From the NCBI RefSeq assembly GCF_040546765.1, contig NZ_JBEPOK010000001.1:4588001-4652000 (forward strand): a stretch of 64,000 nt of DNA, written 5' to 3'. Position numbers and translations under genes: made by a program. Of this stretch, positions 33,392 to 41,393 are shown one piece after another (the first letter of the stretch is position 1; each line of letters starts with the position of its first letter). Source of the DNA: Arthrobacter sp. OAP107 (GTDB lineage: Bacteria > Actinomycetota > Actinomycetes > Actinomycetales > Micrococcaceae). Below the pieces are notes generated by a model. That model was not told the DNA's origin, did no database searches, and saw only the letters and a list, made by a program, of their open reading frames with translations.

Positions 33392-33476
33392 AAGTGGCGT
33401 TCCTTAGACAGTTCGAAAGTGGTGCTGGAAGTTCTGCCGGGCCTGGCGGGACCCGCTTGCGGTTGCAGTGCCGGAA

Positions 33477-34223
33477 CTAGAGGAGTTCCCCGAGGTCGCT
33501 GACCACAAGGGTGGCGCCGGCATCGAGCAGCGTCTGCCGGCCTGCCCCGCGGTCCACGCCGATGACGGAATGGAAACTGCCGGCACTGCCTGCCTGAACG
33601 CCGGACACGGCGTCCTCGACGACGATGCACTGTTCGCTGGGCAGGTCCAGGAGCCGGGCGGCGTACTCATAGGTTGCCGGGTCGGGCTTGCCGGGCAACC
33701 CTTCCTCCGCTGCCACGACGCCGTCGACGACCACCTCGAAGCGGTCCGCCAGCCCTGCCGCACGCAGCACCGAGGGGGCGTTCCGTGAGGAGGAGACGAC
33801 GGCGACCTTAAGTCCGCGGTCCAGCACGGCTTCCAGGAAACGCACCGATCCCGCGTAGGGCTCCACCCCGGAGCCGACAATTTCGTTGAAAATCCTGTTC
33901 TTCCGGTTGCCCAGGCCCTGGACAGTAATGTTGTCCGGATCGTCGTCTGCGGGGCCCTCGGGAAGGGTGATGCCGCGGGACGTCAGGAAGTCCCGGACGC
34001 CGTCGAACCTCGGTTTGCCGTCGATGTGGTCGAAGTAGTCGCTCTCTTGGTAGCCGTCCTTTTCGGGGACGGTCTCGAGGTATCCGTCGAACAGCTCCTG
34101 CCAGGCGCGCTCGTGGACCACGGCCGTGGGCGTGAGCACGCCGTCGAGGTCAAAGAGGATAGCGGCGGCACCGGTCCAGCTGTTGGGCCGGCTACCGGCG
34201 CTGGTATTCAGGGTTTCGGTCAT
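33477..34223 (-). CDS. Beta-phosphoglucomutase-family HAD phosphatase/mutase
   Basis: HAD-superfamily protein of 248 aa. Motif I AILFDLDGVLTPTAVVHERAW has the two aspartates of mutases. KVAVVSSSRNAP is motif II, GKPDPATYEYAA the lysine motif and CIVVEDAVSGVQAG the acidic motif. With the GH65 phosphorylase it would turn beta-glucose 1-phosphate into glucose 6-phosphate for glycolysis. The ATG at 34223 gives MTETLNTSAG; a weak AGGACA lies upstream. First gene of the operon, behind a leader of over 500 bases. Confidence 0.88.
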   Translation of the reverse strand: MTETLNTSAGSRPNSWTGAAAILFDLDGVLTPTAVVHERAWQELFDGYLETVPEKDGYQESDYFDHIDGKPRFDGVRDFLTSRGITLPEGPADDDPDNITVQGLGNRKNRIFNEIVGSGVEPYAGSVRFLEAVLDRGLKVAVVSSSRNAPSVLRAAGLADRFEVVVDGVVAAEEGLPGKPDPATYEYAARLLDLPSEQCIVVEDAVSGVQAGSAGSFHSVIGVDRGAGRQTLLDAGATLVVSDLGELL

Positions 34224-34765
34224 GCTTTGTTCCGTGTCCTTTCGGGGTTCGGACAGCAATGTGTTGGGAATTACCAGGAACGTGGTCGGCGGTGACCAGA
34301 AGGGTGCGGGCCTGCAGAACCTGCCGCTCAAAACCTTGGCTCAGCACGCCGCGGGCCCGGAGGGGTTCCGTGAGGGTGATTCTGCAGCATGCAGGACAGG
34401 CCGGCTTTTTTGCGGACCGGGCGGCGTTGCCCTGGCCGCCTGCGACGGCTTACCACTTCTTGGGCGGCCGGCGTTGCTTAGGTACCGGCCGGGTTATGTC
34501 CGGTGCGTGAATTCGCGCGGTTCCGCCACTTGCACCGCGGCGTTGCGGGCCAGGCAGAACGCGTCGATGCGCGGGCGCACGGTTTTTTGCCTACGTCCAT
34601 GATGAACGTGCCGGCGGTTCAGGGCAAGCCAGCGGAACATCCCCGCGGGAGGGGTGGCGCAAGGATGCATGGCGCGGTCCTGCCCTTTCAACACTGTTGA
34701 GTCGTGCACTGGCCAGCCGCCCACCCCCGAGTGGACGCCTGCCGGCCGGGTCCCGGCCGAAGATG
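34224..34765 (-). other. Long untranslated leader of the GH65 operon
   Basis: About 540 bases lie between the predicted promoter (34766-34795) and the beta-phosphoglucomutase start. No reading frame here shows the third-position G/C pattern of the neighbours. A T-run (34572-34577 on the plus strand) and several short palindromes are present, but no convincing riboswitch or terminator. Confidence 0.4.
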
Positions 34766-34795
34766 AGTGTAAGCGCTTGCAGATTTACCCTGCAA
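34766..34795 (-). promoter_or_regulatory. Sigma-70 promoter with LacI-type operator for the GH65 operon
   Basis: On the minus strand TTGCAG (34795-34790) and TACACT (34771-34766) are spaced by 18 bases. TGTAAGCGCTTGCA at 34768-34781 (plus) sits across the -10 and spacer. It contains the perfect palindrome AAGCGCTT and fits the LacI/CcpA operator pattern TGWAANCGNTNWCA at all but one position. A LacI-family sugar repressor would block this promoter. No such regulator gene lies in the window. Confidence 0.6.
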
Positions 34796-34851
34796 CTGTT
34801 TTTAATTCCATCCCCCGATTTCGGCAGCGCCGCCCAAGCCGTTAACCGGTT

Positions 34852-35469
34852 TCAGGCCAGGACGTAGTGACGAAGAAACGCGCTGACGTCCACCATCTCG
34901 GCCTTGGACATGGCGTGGCCCATTCCCGGATAGGTCCGCGCCGTGAGCCGGGTATGCGTGTTCAGCCACTCCTCCGTGTAGGCGGTGGCGTCCCCGTTGA
35001 TGACGAGGTCGGCCTTGTCCCTCCCCCAGAAGAACGGGGGCCGTTCGTCGAGGGACTCGCTGAGCGCAAGCAGGTCATTGTTCAGGACGAAGCCGGAAAG
35101 CCCCACTACGGCCGGGAAGTCCCGCGGCCGCAGGCGCAGGAGCGTGCTCGCCATGGCCATCCCCTGCGAATAGCCCAGCAGGCTCACGCTGCTGTGGGGT
35201 GTCCTGGCCGCGTCGATCCAGGAAAACACGGAGTTGGCGGCCGTGATGACGTCGGCGAAATCGTTAGTCAGGAAATAATCCAGCAGGAACCAGCCATAGC
35301 CGTTCGCGATGGGCATTGGCGCCCGGAGTGCCGCGCAGGTGAATTCCCTGGGGAGATAGTCGAAAAGATTCACCATCCGGGATTCATCCGTGCCATAGCC
35401 GTGCATCATCACCAGCAGCGGGGTGCCGGCGCGCTCCTCCTCCGGCCTGGACCACACAACCGTCTCCAT
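34852..35469 (-). CDS. Alpha/beta hydrolase, phospholipase/carboxylesterase type
   Basis: Small serine hydrolase of 205 aa. LLVMMHGYGTDESRMVNL is the oxyanion loop, LLGYSQGMAMAS carries the nucleophile serine, VINGDATAYTEEW the acid region and YPGMGHAMSKAEM the histidine. No signal peptide. The compact size fits carboxylesterase or lysophospholipase families. It reads on its own promoter on the minus strand and faces the GH65 promoter region; no link to that operon is evident. Confidence 0.88.
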   Translation of the reverse strand: METVVWSRPEEERAGTPLLVMMHGYGTDESRMVNLFDYLPREFTCAALRAPMPIANGYGWFLLDYFLTNDFADVITAANSVFSWIDAARTPHSSVSLLGYSQGMAMASTLLRLRPRDFPAVVGLSGFVLNNDLLALSESLDERPPFFWGRDKADLVINGDATAYTEEWLNTHTRLTARTYPGMGHAMSKAEMVDVSAFLRHYVLA

Positions 35470-35561
35470 CCGATCAGCCTAGCGAGTCCCGGGAAAGCCC
35501 GCCCGCCACTGACCTGCGGATTTGATTGAAACGCGAGTTGACGGGATGTAGCCTGACGCTT

Positions 35562-35575
35562 GACAGCATGCTTAG
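35562..35575 (+). promoter_or_regulatory. Shared promoter element upstream of the DUF6458 gene
   Basis: GACAGCATGCTTAG followed by CAATTA. Core AGCATGCTTA is intact. The near edge is 65 bases from the ATG at 35641. Confidence 0.45.
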
Positions 35576-35640
35576 CAATTAACGCAGGGCGCACCGCACG
35601 AATCCAAGCCGCAGGAGTCCGCGAACGCAAGGAGCAAGTC

Positions 35641-35898
35641 ATGAGAATCGGTTCCGCCATTTTCCTCATCGCACTGGGCGCCATCCTCGCCTGGGCGGTT
35701 ACGCCAGGTCTCATCCCTAACGTGGACCTGACGCTGATCGGCTACATCCTGATGGCCGTCGGCGTCATCGGCCTCGTCGCCTCGCTGGTGATCGCCGCCC
35801 CCGGCAGGAGCCGGCGTGTCAGCGAGACCCGATCCGTCGTGGATCCCAACACGGGCGAGCGGATCACCCGAAACGAAAGCCGCGACAACGGCCTCTAG
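35641..35898 (+). CDS. DUF6458-type two-helix membrane protein (85 aa)
   Basis: Small membrane protein. Helix 1 is IGSAIFLIALGAILAWAV and helix 2 is LIGYILMAVGVIGLVASLVI, joined by a short loop with TPGLIPNVDL. The C-terminal 35 residues are charged (SRRVSETRSVVDP). The ATG at 35641 follows AAGGAGCAAGTC. It stands alone between a shared stress-type promoter element and a strong terminator. The family has no known function. Confidence 0.82.
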   Translation: MRIGSAIFLIALGAILAWAVTPGLIPNVDLTLIGYILMAVGVIGLVASLVIAAPGRSRRVSETRSVVDPNTGERITRNESRDNGL

Positions 35899-35957
35899 AA
35901 CCACACGAACCTGTCAGGCACGAAAAGGGCGGGCAGCAGTGAAACCCACCAGGCATG

Positions 35958-35991
35958 GCCGGACCGGACCTTCGGGTCTGGTCCGGCTTTT
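35958..35991 (+). terminator. Strong terminator after the DUF6458 gene
   Basis: Thirteen-base stem GCCGGACCGGACC (35958-35970) pairs with 35975-35987 through a TTCG tetraloop, with one G-T pair, followed by TTTT. Confidence 0.85.
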
Positions 35992-36011
35992 GGTTTTCTG
36001 TGGTTTTTTCG

Positions 36012-36040
36012 TTGACAAACCAACATGAACGAAGATAAAG
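36012..36040 (+). promoter_or_regulatory. Candidate promoter of the fructose operon
   Basis: TTGACA at 36012-36017 and GATAAA at 36034-36039 (16-base spacer), about 100 bases before the GTG at 36142. The stretch between contains AACATGAACGAAG and, after it, GTCAAGTACTTGCAG, likely operator space for the DeoR-type regulator. Confidence 0.5.
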
Positions 36041-36141
36041 TCAAGTACTTGCAGATTTGTGACAGCGGTCACTGATCGCTGAAGGGATCCATGGAGGCAG
36101 TGCCGAACGCACTGCAGCAGTAACTACGCAATGGAGGGTAT

Positions 36142-36948
36142 GTGTTTGCCGAGGAGCGTCAGCAGCAGATCGCCGGGCTCGTTGCAGCCAGCGGCCGCGC
36201 CAGCGTGACCGACCTCGCCGAGCGCTTCCGCATCACCACCGAAACCGTCCGCCGGGACCTGGCCGCCCTGGAATCGGCCGGAACGGTGCGCCGCGTGCAT
36301 GGCGGGGCGGTCTCCGCAGACCGCTTCAGCACCACCGAGGAGAGCATCCTCGAGCGGACCATCCAGCGGCAGGCGCAGAAGCTCCGCATCGCCGAGGCCG
36401 CCCTGGGCTTCCTCCCGAAGGGCCCCTCCAGCAGCATCCTCCTCGACGCCGGTTCCACCACCGAAGTCCTCGCCGACCTCCTGGCCCGCCGCGGCGCCGC
36501 AGCTGCGGCCAAACCCGCCGATCCTGCCCAGGAACTCCTCGTCATCACGCACGCCGTGCCCATCGCCGCCAAGCTCGCCAGCACCCCTGGCATCGCACTG
36601 CAGATCCTGGGCGGCCGGGTCCGCGGGCTCACGCAGGCAGCGGTGGGCCAGGGCACGGTGGAAGCCGCCGGCAGGCTGCGCCCGGACATCGCCTTCGTGG
36701 GGACCAATGGCATCCATGCAAGCTTCGGCCTCAGCACACCAGACTCTGAAGAAGCCGCCGTTAAGGCTGCCTTCGTCCATTCGGCGCGCCGCATTGTGGT
36801 GCTGGCCGATTCGTCCAAGCTGGAAGCGGAAACGCTCGTCCAGTTCGCCTCGTTGAAAGATCTGGATACCGTGATCACTGACCGCACACCCGGCTCCGAA
36901 CTAGCTGCGGCCCTCGCCGAGGCCGGCGTGGAGGTGGTAGTCGCATGA
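36142..36948 (+). CDS. DeoR/GlpR-family regulator of the fructose operon
   Basis: Repressor-type regulator, 268 aa. N-terminal DeoR helix-turn-helix: MFAEERQQQIAGLVAASGR, then TDLAERFRITTETVRRDLAAL. The C-terminal sugar-phosphate sensing domain has LLDAGSTTEVLADLL, ALQILGGRVRGLTQAAVG and FVGTNGIH. The GTG start follows ATGGAGGGTAT. It overlaps the 1-phosphofructokinase gene as ATGA, so it is the first gene of the fru operon. Its effector is probably fructose 1-phosphate, as for related FruR proteins. Confidence 0.9.
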   Translation: MFAEERQQQIAGLVAASGRASVTDLAERFRITTETVRRDLAALESAGTVRRVHGGAVSADRFSTTEESILERTIQRQAQKLRIAEAALGFLPKGPSSSILLDAGSTTEVLADLLARRGAAAAAKPADPAQELLVITHAVPIAAKLASTPGIALQILGGRVRGLTQAAVGQGTVEAAGRLRPDIAFVGTNGIHASFGLSTPDSEEAAVKAAFVHSARRIVVLADSSKLEAETLVQFASLKDLDTVITDRTPGSELAAALAEAGVEVVVA

Positions 36949-37943
36949 TTGTCACCCTCACAGCCAACCCGAGCCTGGACCGGACGGTGGCACTGCCCGG
37001 CCCCCTCGAGCGGGGCGAGGTGCAGCGCGCAGTCTCCGTCCGCCAGGAATCCGGCGGCAAGGGCGTGAACGTTTCCCGGGCCCTCGTGACCTCCGGCCTC
37101 GAAACGCTTGCGGTGCTGCCTGGCGCGGAATCCGATCCCGTGCTGGCCGGCCTGCGGGAAGAGGGCGTGCCCTTCGCGTCGCTGGACATCCACGAACCCC
37201 TGCGCACCAACGTGGCGTTGACCGAGCCGGGCGGTGTGACCACCAAGATCAACGAACCCGGCCCGGTCCTCGCAGAGGACGCCCAGGAGGCGCTGATCAG
37301 CCTGCTGCTGGAACGGTCGCGCGGGGCCAGCTGGGTGGTCCTGGCGGGCTCGCTTCCGCCCGGCGTCCCGGCGGATTTCTACGCCACGGTCACCCGGCGG
37401 CTGCGCAATGCTGACGCCGGAGCCGGGGTACCAATGATTGCCGTCGACTCCTCCGGGGCGCCGCTGGCAGCGGCCGTCGCAGACGACGCAACAGAAGCCG
37501 CGTCCGGAAAACCGGACCTGCTTAAACCCAACGCCGAGGAGCTGGCGGAACTGGCCGCAGCAGCAGGTTTTTCCTCGGTGAGCACGGCTGAGGAACTCGA
37601 AGCGGACCCGTATGCTGCCGCTGCGGCAGCTGCCGCCGTCGTGCGTTCCGGTGTGGGGGCCGTGTTGGCAACGCTCGGTTCAAAGGGCGCTGTCCTCGTG
37701 ACGACCGACGGCGCGTGGCTGGCCACGCACCCGCCGGTCACCGCAGTCAGTACGGTCGGCGCCGGTGATTCGTCGCTTGCCGGCTATCTGCTGGCCGCCA
37801 GCCAGGGCGCCGCCCCGGCTGACTGCCTCCGCCAGGCTGTGGCGCATGGCGCCGCCGCCGCTTCCCTGCCGGGCTCCACCGTCCCGGCAGTCCACCAAAC
37901 AACCCCCGACGCCGTAACCATCACGGCCCTCCGGAAGGATTGA
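36945..37943 (+). CDS. fruK: 1-phosphofructokinase
   Basis: PfkB-family sugar kinase of 332 aa. MIVTLTANPSLDRTVALPG, ESGGKGVNVSRAL (substrate motif) and STVGAGDSSLAGYLLA (ATP site with the catalytic Asp) are all present. It phosphorylates fructose 1-phosphate, the product of the adjacent PTS, to fructose 1,6-bisphosphate. Start ATG overlaps the regulator stop, and the PTS gene follows two bases after its stop. Confidence 0.93.
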   Translation: MIVTLTANPSLDRTVALPGPLERGEVQRAVSVRQESGGKGVNVSRALVTSGLETLAVLPGAESDPVLAGLREEGVPFASLDIHEPLRTNVALTEPGGVTTKINEPGPVLAEDAQEALISLLLERSRGASWVVLAGSLPPGVPADFYATVTRRLRNADAGAGVPMIAVDSSGAPLAAAVADDATEAASGKPDLLKPNAEELAELAAAAGFSSVSTAEELEADPYAAAAAAAAVVRSGVGAVLATLGSKGAVLVTTDGAWLATHPPVTAVSTVGAGDSSLAGYLLAASQGAAPADCLRQAVAHGAAAASLPGSTVPAVHQTTPDAVTITALRKD

Positions 37944-37945
37944 CA

Positions 37946-39985
37946 GTGACTCAGCTCATCACCGCGGACCTGGTCGAGCTTGACCAGAACCTGGGCAATT
38001 CGCCCGAGGACGTGATCCGGCACCTGGCCGGCCGTGTTGCCGCCAACGGACGTGCAAGCGAAGTTGAAGGCCTCTTCACCGATGCCTTCGCCCGCGAACA
38101 GAAGACCGCCACCGGCGTTCCCGGCGGCATCGCCATTCCGCACTGCCGTTCGGCTGCCGTGACCGAACCAACCCTCGCCATGGCACGCCTCTCCCAACCC
38201 GTCGACTTCGGCGCCAAGGACGGCCCGGCCGACCTCATTTTCTTCATCGCTGCACCGGCGGGCGCCGACCAGGAGCACCTGAAGCTGCTGTCCAAGCTCG
38301 CCCGCTCGCTCATCAAAAAGGACTTCACGGGTGCGCTCCGCGCTGCCACCTCCAGGGAAGAGATTGTGGAGCTCGTGGACAACGCCCTCGCGGACAAGCC
38401 TGCTGCCGCGGCGGAAACTACTGCTGCGCCGGCCACGGCCGCTGCCACTGCCGGCGCCGCATCCAGCGGCGCTGCATCCAGCGGCCCGCGGCGCCTCGTG
38501 GCCGTCACGGCCTGCCCCACCGGCATCGCGCACACCTACATGGCGGCGGACTCCCTCGTGGCCGCAGCCCAGGAAGTGGGCGTGGACCTGCAGGTTGAAA
38601 CCCAGGGCTCCTCCGGCGCCAAGCCGCTGGACCCGGCCATCATCGCCGCTGCGGACGCCGTGATTTTCGCCGTCGACGTGGACGTGCGCGGCAAGGAGCG
38701 CTTCGCCGGCAAGCCGGTCATCAACGCACCGGTCAAGCGCGGCATCGACGAGCCCGCCAAAATGGTCCAGGAAGCCCTGGACGCGGCGGACAACCCGCAC
38801 GCCCACCGTGTTCCGCACTTCGGTGCCGAGGAGCAGGCTGAACGGGAAGCCGCCGAAAAGGGCGAGCACATCGGCCAGAAGCTGAAGAAGGCACTCCTCA
38901 CCGGCGTGAGCTACATGATCCCGTTCGTGGCCGGTGGCGGCCTGCTGATCGCACTGGGCTTCCTGCTCGCCGGATTCGACATCGCCCTGGGTACCAAGGC
39001 CAACGACATCCTGGCCAACAACTCCCTGGTCAACCTGCCCGACGGCAACCTCGCCCTCTACCTCGGAACCGTCTTCTTTAAGATCGGCGCCCTGTCCATG
39101 GGCTTCCTGGTTCCCGCCCTCGCCGGCTACATTGCCTACGCAATCGCCGACCGTCCGGGCATTGCACCGGGCTTCGTCGCCGGTGCCGTCTCCGGCTTCA
39201 TGGGCGCCGGCTTCCTCGGCGGCATCGTCGGCGGCCTGCTCGCCGGTTACATCGCCCACCTGATCGGAACCTGGTCGGTGCCGCGCTGGCTCCGTGGCCT
39301 GATGCCCGTCGTCATCATTCCGCTGCTGGCCTCCATCATCGCCTCCGGTGCGATGTTCCTGTTCCTCGGCGGCCCGATTGCAGCCATCACCGTCGGACTG
39401 AACAGCTGGCTCTCCGGGATGTCCGGCGCTTCGGCCATCGTGCTGGGCATCATCCTCGGCCTCATGATGTGCTTCGACCTCGGCGGCCCGGTCAACAAGG
39501 TGGCCTACGCCTTTGCCGTCGCCGGCCTGGGCGCCGGCAGCGCCACCAACCAGGCCCCCTGGCAGATCATGGCCACCGTAATGGCCGCCGGCATGGTGCC
39601 GCCGCTGGCGATGGCCCTGGCCACCGTCCTGGACAAGAAGGTCTTCAGCCTGGCCGAGCGTGAAAACGGCAAGGCGGCCTGGCTGCTGGGTGCCTCGTTC
39701 ATCTCCGAGGGCGCCATTCCGTTCGCGGCAGCCGATCCCCTCCGCGTCATCCCCGCCAGCATGATCGGCGGCGCTGTCACCGGCGCGCTCACCATGGCCT
39801 TCGGCGTCACGTCACAGGCACCCCACGGCGGTATCTTCGTGTTCTTCGCCATCGGCAACGTGGTGATGTTCATCGTCTCCATCCTGGCCGGAACCGTGGT
39901 GACTGCGATCATCGTGGTGGCCCTCAAACGCTGGGCTGCCCGCAAAGCCGTTGATACGGTGGAGACCGTCCCTGTAACAGTCTGA
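37946..39985 (+). CDS. fruA: Fructose-specific PTS enzyme IIABC
   Basis: Fused phosphotransferase permease, 679 aa, that imports fructose as fructose 1-phosphate. Domain order: EIIA (about 1-150, active His66 in IAIPHCRS), an Ala/Thr-rich linker, EIIB (about 178-280, phosphorylated Cys190 in VTACPTGIAHTYMAA) and EIIC (about 310-670, eight or more helices, GVSYMIPFVAGGGLLIALGF). Start GTG at 37946 follows AAGGA; a TTG at 37940 overlaps the fruK stop and is less likely. It needs HPr, encoded just downstream. Confidence 0.94.
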   Translation: MTQLITADLVELDQNLGNSPEDVIRHLAGRVAANGRASEVEGLFTDAFAREQKTATGVPGGIAIPHCRSAAVTEPTLAMARLSQPVDFGAKDGPADLIFFIAAPAGADQEHLKLLSKLARSLIKKDFTGALRAATSREEIVELVDNALADKPAAAAETTAAPATAAATAGAASSGAASSGPRRLVAVTACPTGIAHTYMAADSLVAAAQEVGVDLQVETQGSSGAKPLDPAIIAAADAVIFAVDVDVRGKERFAGKPVINAPVKRGIDEPAKMVQEALDAADNPHAHRVPHFGAEEQAEREAAEKGEHIGQKLKKALLTGVSYMIPFVAGGGLLIALGFLLAGFDIALGTKANDILANNSLVNLPDGNLALYLGTVFFKIGALSMGFLVPALAGYIAYAIADRPGIAPGFVAGAVSGFMGAGFLGGIVGGLLAGYIAHLIGTWSVPRWLRGLMPVVIIPLLASIIASGAMFLFLGGPIAAITVGLNSWLSGMSGASAIVLGIILGLMMCFDLGGPVNKVAYAFAVAGLGAGSATNQAPWQIMATVMAAGMVPPLAMALATVLDKKVFSLAERENGKAAWLLGASFISEGAIPFAAADPLRVIPASMIGGAVTGALTMAFGVTSQAPHGGIFVFFAIGNVVMFIVSILAGTVVTAIIVVALKRWAARKAVDTVETVPVTV

Positions 39986-40035
39986 TCCCGCTGTCCTTCA
40001 GCACCCAACCCACACTGCAATTGCAAGGAGCAGAA

Positions 40036-40314
40036 ATGTCCGAACGTACCGCAACCGTCGCCAGCCGCGTAGGCCTGCACGCCCGCCCCGCCGCCATCTT
40101 TGCCGAAGCCGCGGGCGAGTTTGACCTCGACATCACCATTGCCCGCGAAGGGGAGCCGGCCGACGAGGCCATGTACGCCGCCAGCATCCTCTCCCTCATG
40201 AGCCTTGGCGCATCCCACGGTGACGTTGTGGTGCTGCGGGCCGAGGGCGACGGCGCGGACGCCGCGCTTGAGCGGCTGGTCCAGATCCTGGAAACGGATC
40301 ACGACGCCGAATAG
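40036..40314 (+). CDS. ptsH: HPr phosphocarrier protein
   Basis: HPr of 92 aa that passes phosphate from enzyme I to EIIA of the PTS. The active His15 is in SRVGLHARPAAIF. The regulatory serine position is kept as Ser50 in AASILSLMSLG. Start ATG follows GCAAGGAGCAGAA. Last gene of the fru operon, 50 bases after fruA and before a terminator. No enzyme I gene is in the window. Confidence 0.95.
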   Translation: MSERTATVASRVGLHARPAAIFAEAAGEFDLDITIAREGEPADEAMYAASILSLMSLGASHGDVVVLRAEGDGADAALERLVQILETDHDAE

Positions 40315-40328
40315 GCACCGGGCGCTTT

Positions 40329-40384
40329 ACGGCCGGCTTCCGCATCAGCTCCCCCAGGGGCTGCTGCGGAGGCCGGCCGTTTCC
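40329..40384 (+). terminator. Terminator of the fru operon
   Basis: Long stem: ACGGCCGGC (40329-40337) and downstream bases up to GCATCAGC pair with GCTGCTGC and GGCCGGCCGT (40371-40380), with small bulges, then TTCCGTTTTC. Confidence 0.7.
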
Positions 40385-40460
40385 GTTTTCGGACGGATTT
40401 TGCCAGCGGAGAGCGGCCAAATGAAGGCATCGCCCCTGATCAGCGCGTCATTCGGCAGAA

Positions 40461-40474
40461 GTAAGCAAACTTAG
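40461..40474 (+). promoter_or_regulatory. Shared promoter element upstream of the SRPBCC gene
   Basis: GTAAGCAAACTTAG followed by TAGTTT. Left arm and right arm of TAAGCATGCTTA are intact and the centre differs. It is 97 bases from the GTG at 40572, farther than the other copies. Confidence 0.4.
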
Positions 40475-40571
40475 TAGTTTCTTGTTTTTGATTCTCTACC
40501 CCACTAGCTTGGAATTGTGGCCAGCCATTCGAATGACCGGCGGAACTGCCGGGCTGAAGGAGGATGACAAA

Positions 40572-41051
40572 GTGGAAACCTTGCAGGAAAGCGTGGACGT
40601 CGAGGTACCCGTCAGCACGGCCTACAACCAGTGGACACAGTTCGAATCGTTCCCCCGCTTCATGAAGGGCGTCGAATCCGTCGAGCAGATCGACGAAACC
40701 TCCCTCCATTTCTGCACCAGTGTGGCAGGCGTCAAGCGCGAATACGATGCCCAGATCCTTGAGCAGACGCCGGACCGGTGCATCGCCTGGGTCAGCAAGG
40801 ACAAGCCCCGCAACGCCGGCAGGGTCACGTTCGAGGACCTGGGAGAGGACCTCTGCCGCGTGAACGTAGAACTCGAATGGGAGCCGGAGAGCCTGCTGGA
40901 GCGGGCCGGAGCCGCAGCACACGTTGATGAGCAGCAGGTGTCATCCGACCTGGTCCGGTTTAAGGAGTTCATCGAAACCCGGGGCATCGAGACGGGTGCC
41001 TGGCGTGCCGTGGTGGACCGGGGCGAAGTGGACGCTACGGGAGCCAACTGA
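40572..41051 (+). CDS. SRPBCC-family (polyketide cyclase/dehydrase-like) protein
   Basis: Small soluble protein of 159 aa. VETLQESVDVEVPVSTAYNQWTQFESFPRFM is the START-like SRPBCC opening and WVSKDKPRNAGRVTFEDLG the central strands. Proteins of this kind bind hydrophobic ligands; many are stress-induced in actinobacteria. The GTG at 40572 after AAGGAGG is the likely start. It is followed by a SAP-like protein and the convergent ku gene. Confidence 0.82.
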   Translation: METLQESVDVEVPVSTAYNQWTQFESFPRFMKGVESVEQIDETSLHFCTSVAGVKREYDAQILEQTPDRCIAWVSKDKPRNAGRVTFEDLGEDLCRVNVELEWEPESLLERAGAAAHVDEQQVSSDLVRFKEFIETRGIETGAWRAVVDRGEVDATGAN

Positions 41052-41086
41052 CCCGATATACCGGCTGTTCCATGACGGAGGTAGCT

Positions 41087-41353
41087 ATGCCAGAGAAGAA
41101 GAACCCCAGCCTGAAGGATCCCAAGATTTACGAGGAGCTGCGCGACGAGGGCGCCTCGAAGCAGAAGGCCGCACGCGTCTCCAACGCGGCAGCCAAGAAG
41201 GGACGGTCCGAGGTGGGCCGCAAGGGCGGAAAGTCCGGCGACTATGAGGACTGGACCGTGGATAAGCTCAGGGCCAAAGCCAAGGAAATCGGCCTCAAGG
41301 GGTATTCAGGCAAGAAAAAGAGCGAACTCATTTCCGCGCTCAGGAACTCCTAA
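41087..41353 (+). CDS. Small basic DUF7218/Rho-N (SAP-like) protein
   Basis: 88 aa, Lys-rich. The first half (KDPKIYEELRDEGASKQKAAR, GRKGGKSGDYEDW) matches the DUF7218 type, and the last 30 residues (WTVDKLRAKAKEIG, KKKSELISALRNS) resemble a Rho N-terminal or SAP motif that may bind nucleic acid. ATG 41087 follows GACGGAGGTAGCT. It sits beside ku and ligD, suggesting a DNA-linked stress role, by context only. Confidence 0.75.
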   Translation: MPEKKNPSLKDPKIYEELRDEGASKQKAARVSNAAAKKGRSEVGRKGGKSGDYEDWTVDKLRAKAKEIGLKGYSGKKKSELISALRNS

Positions 41354-41393
41354 GCGGGTGCCGGTGCAGCCGCGGGGCGGGGCGCCCGCTCTT

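Noticed and set aside
34494..34724. Minus-strand 76-codon frame in the leader of the GH65 operon
   Set aside because: No coding-like third-position pattern, no recognised motif and no convincing ribosome site.
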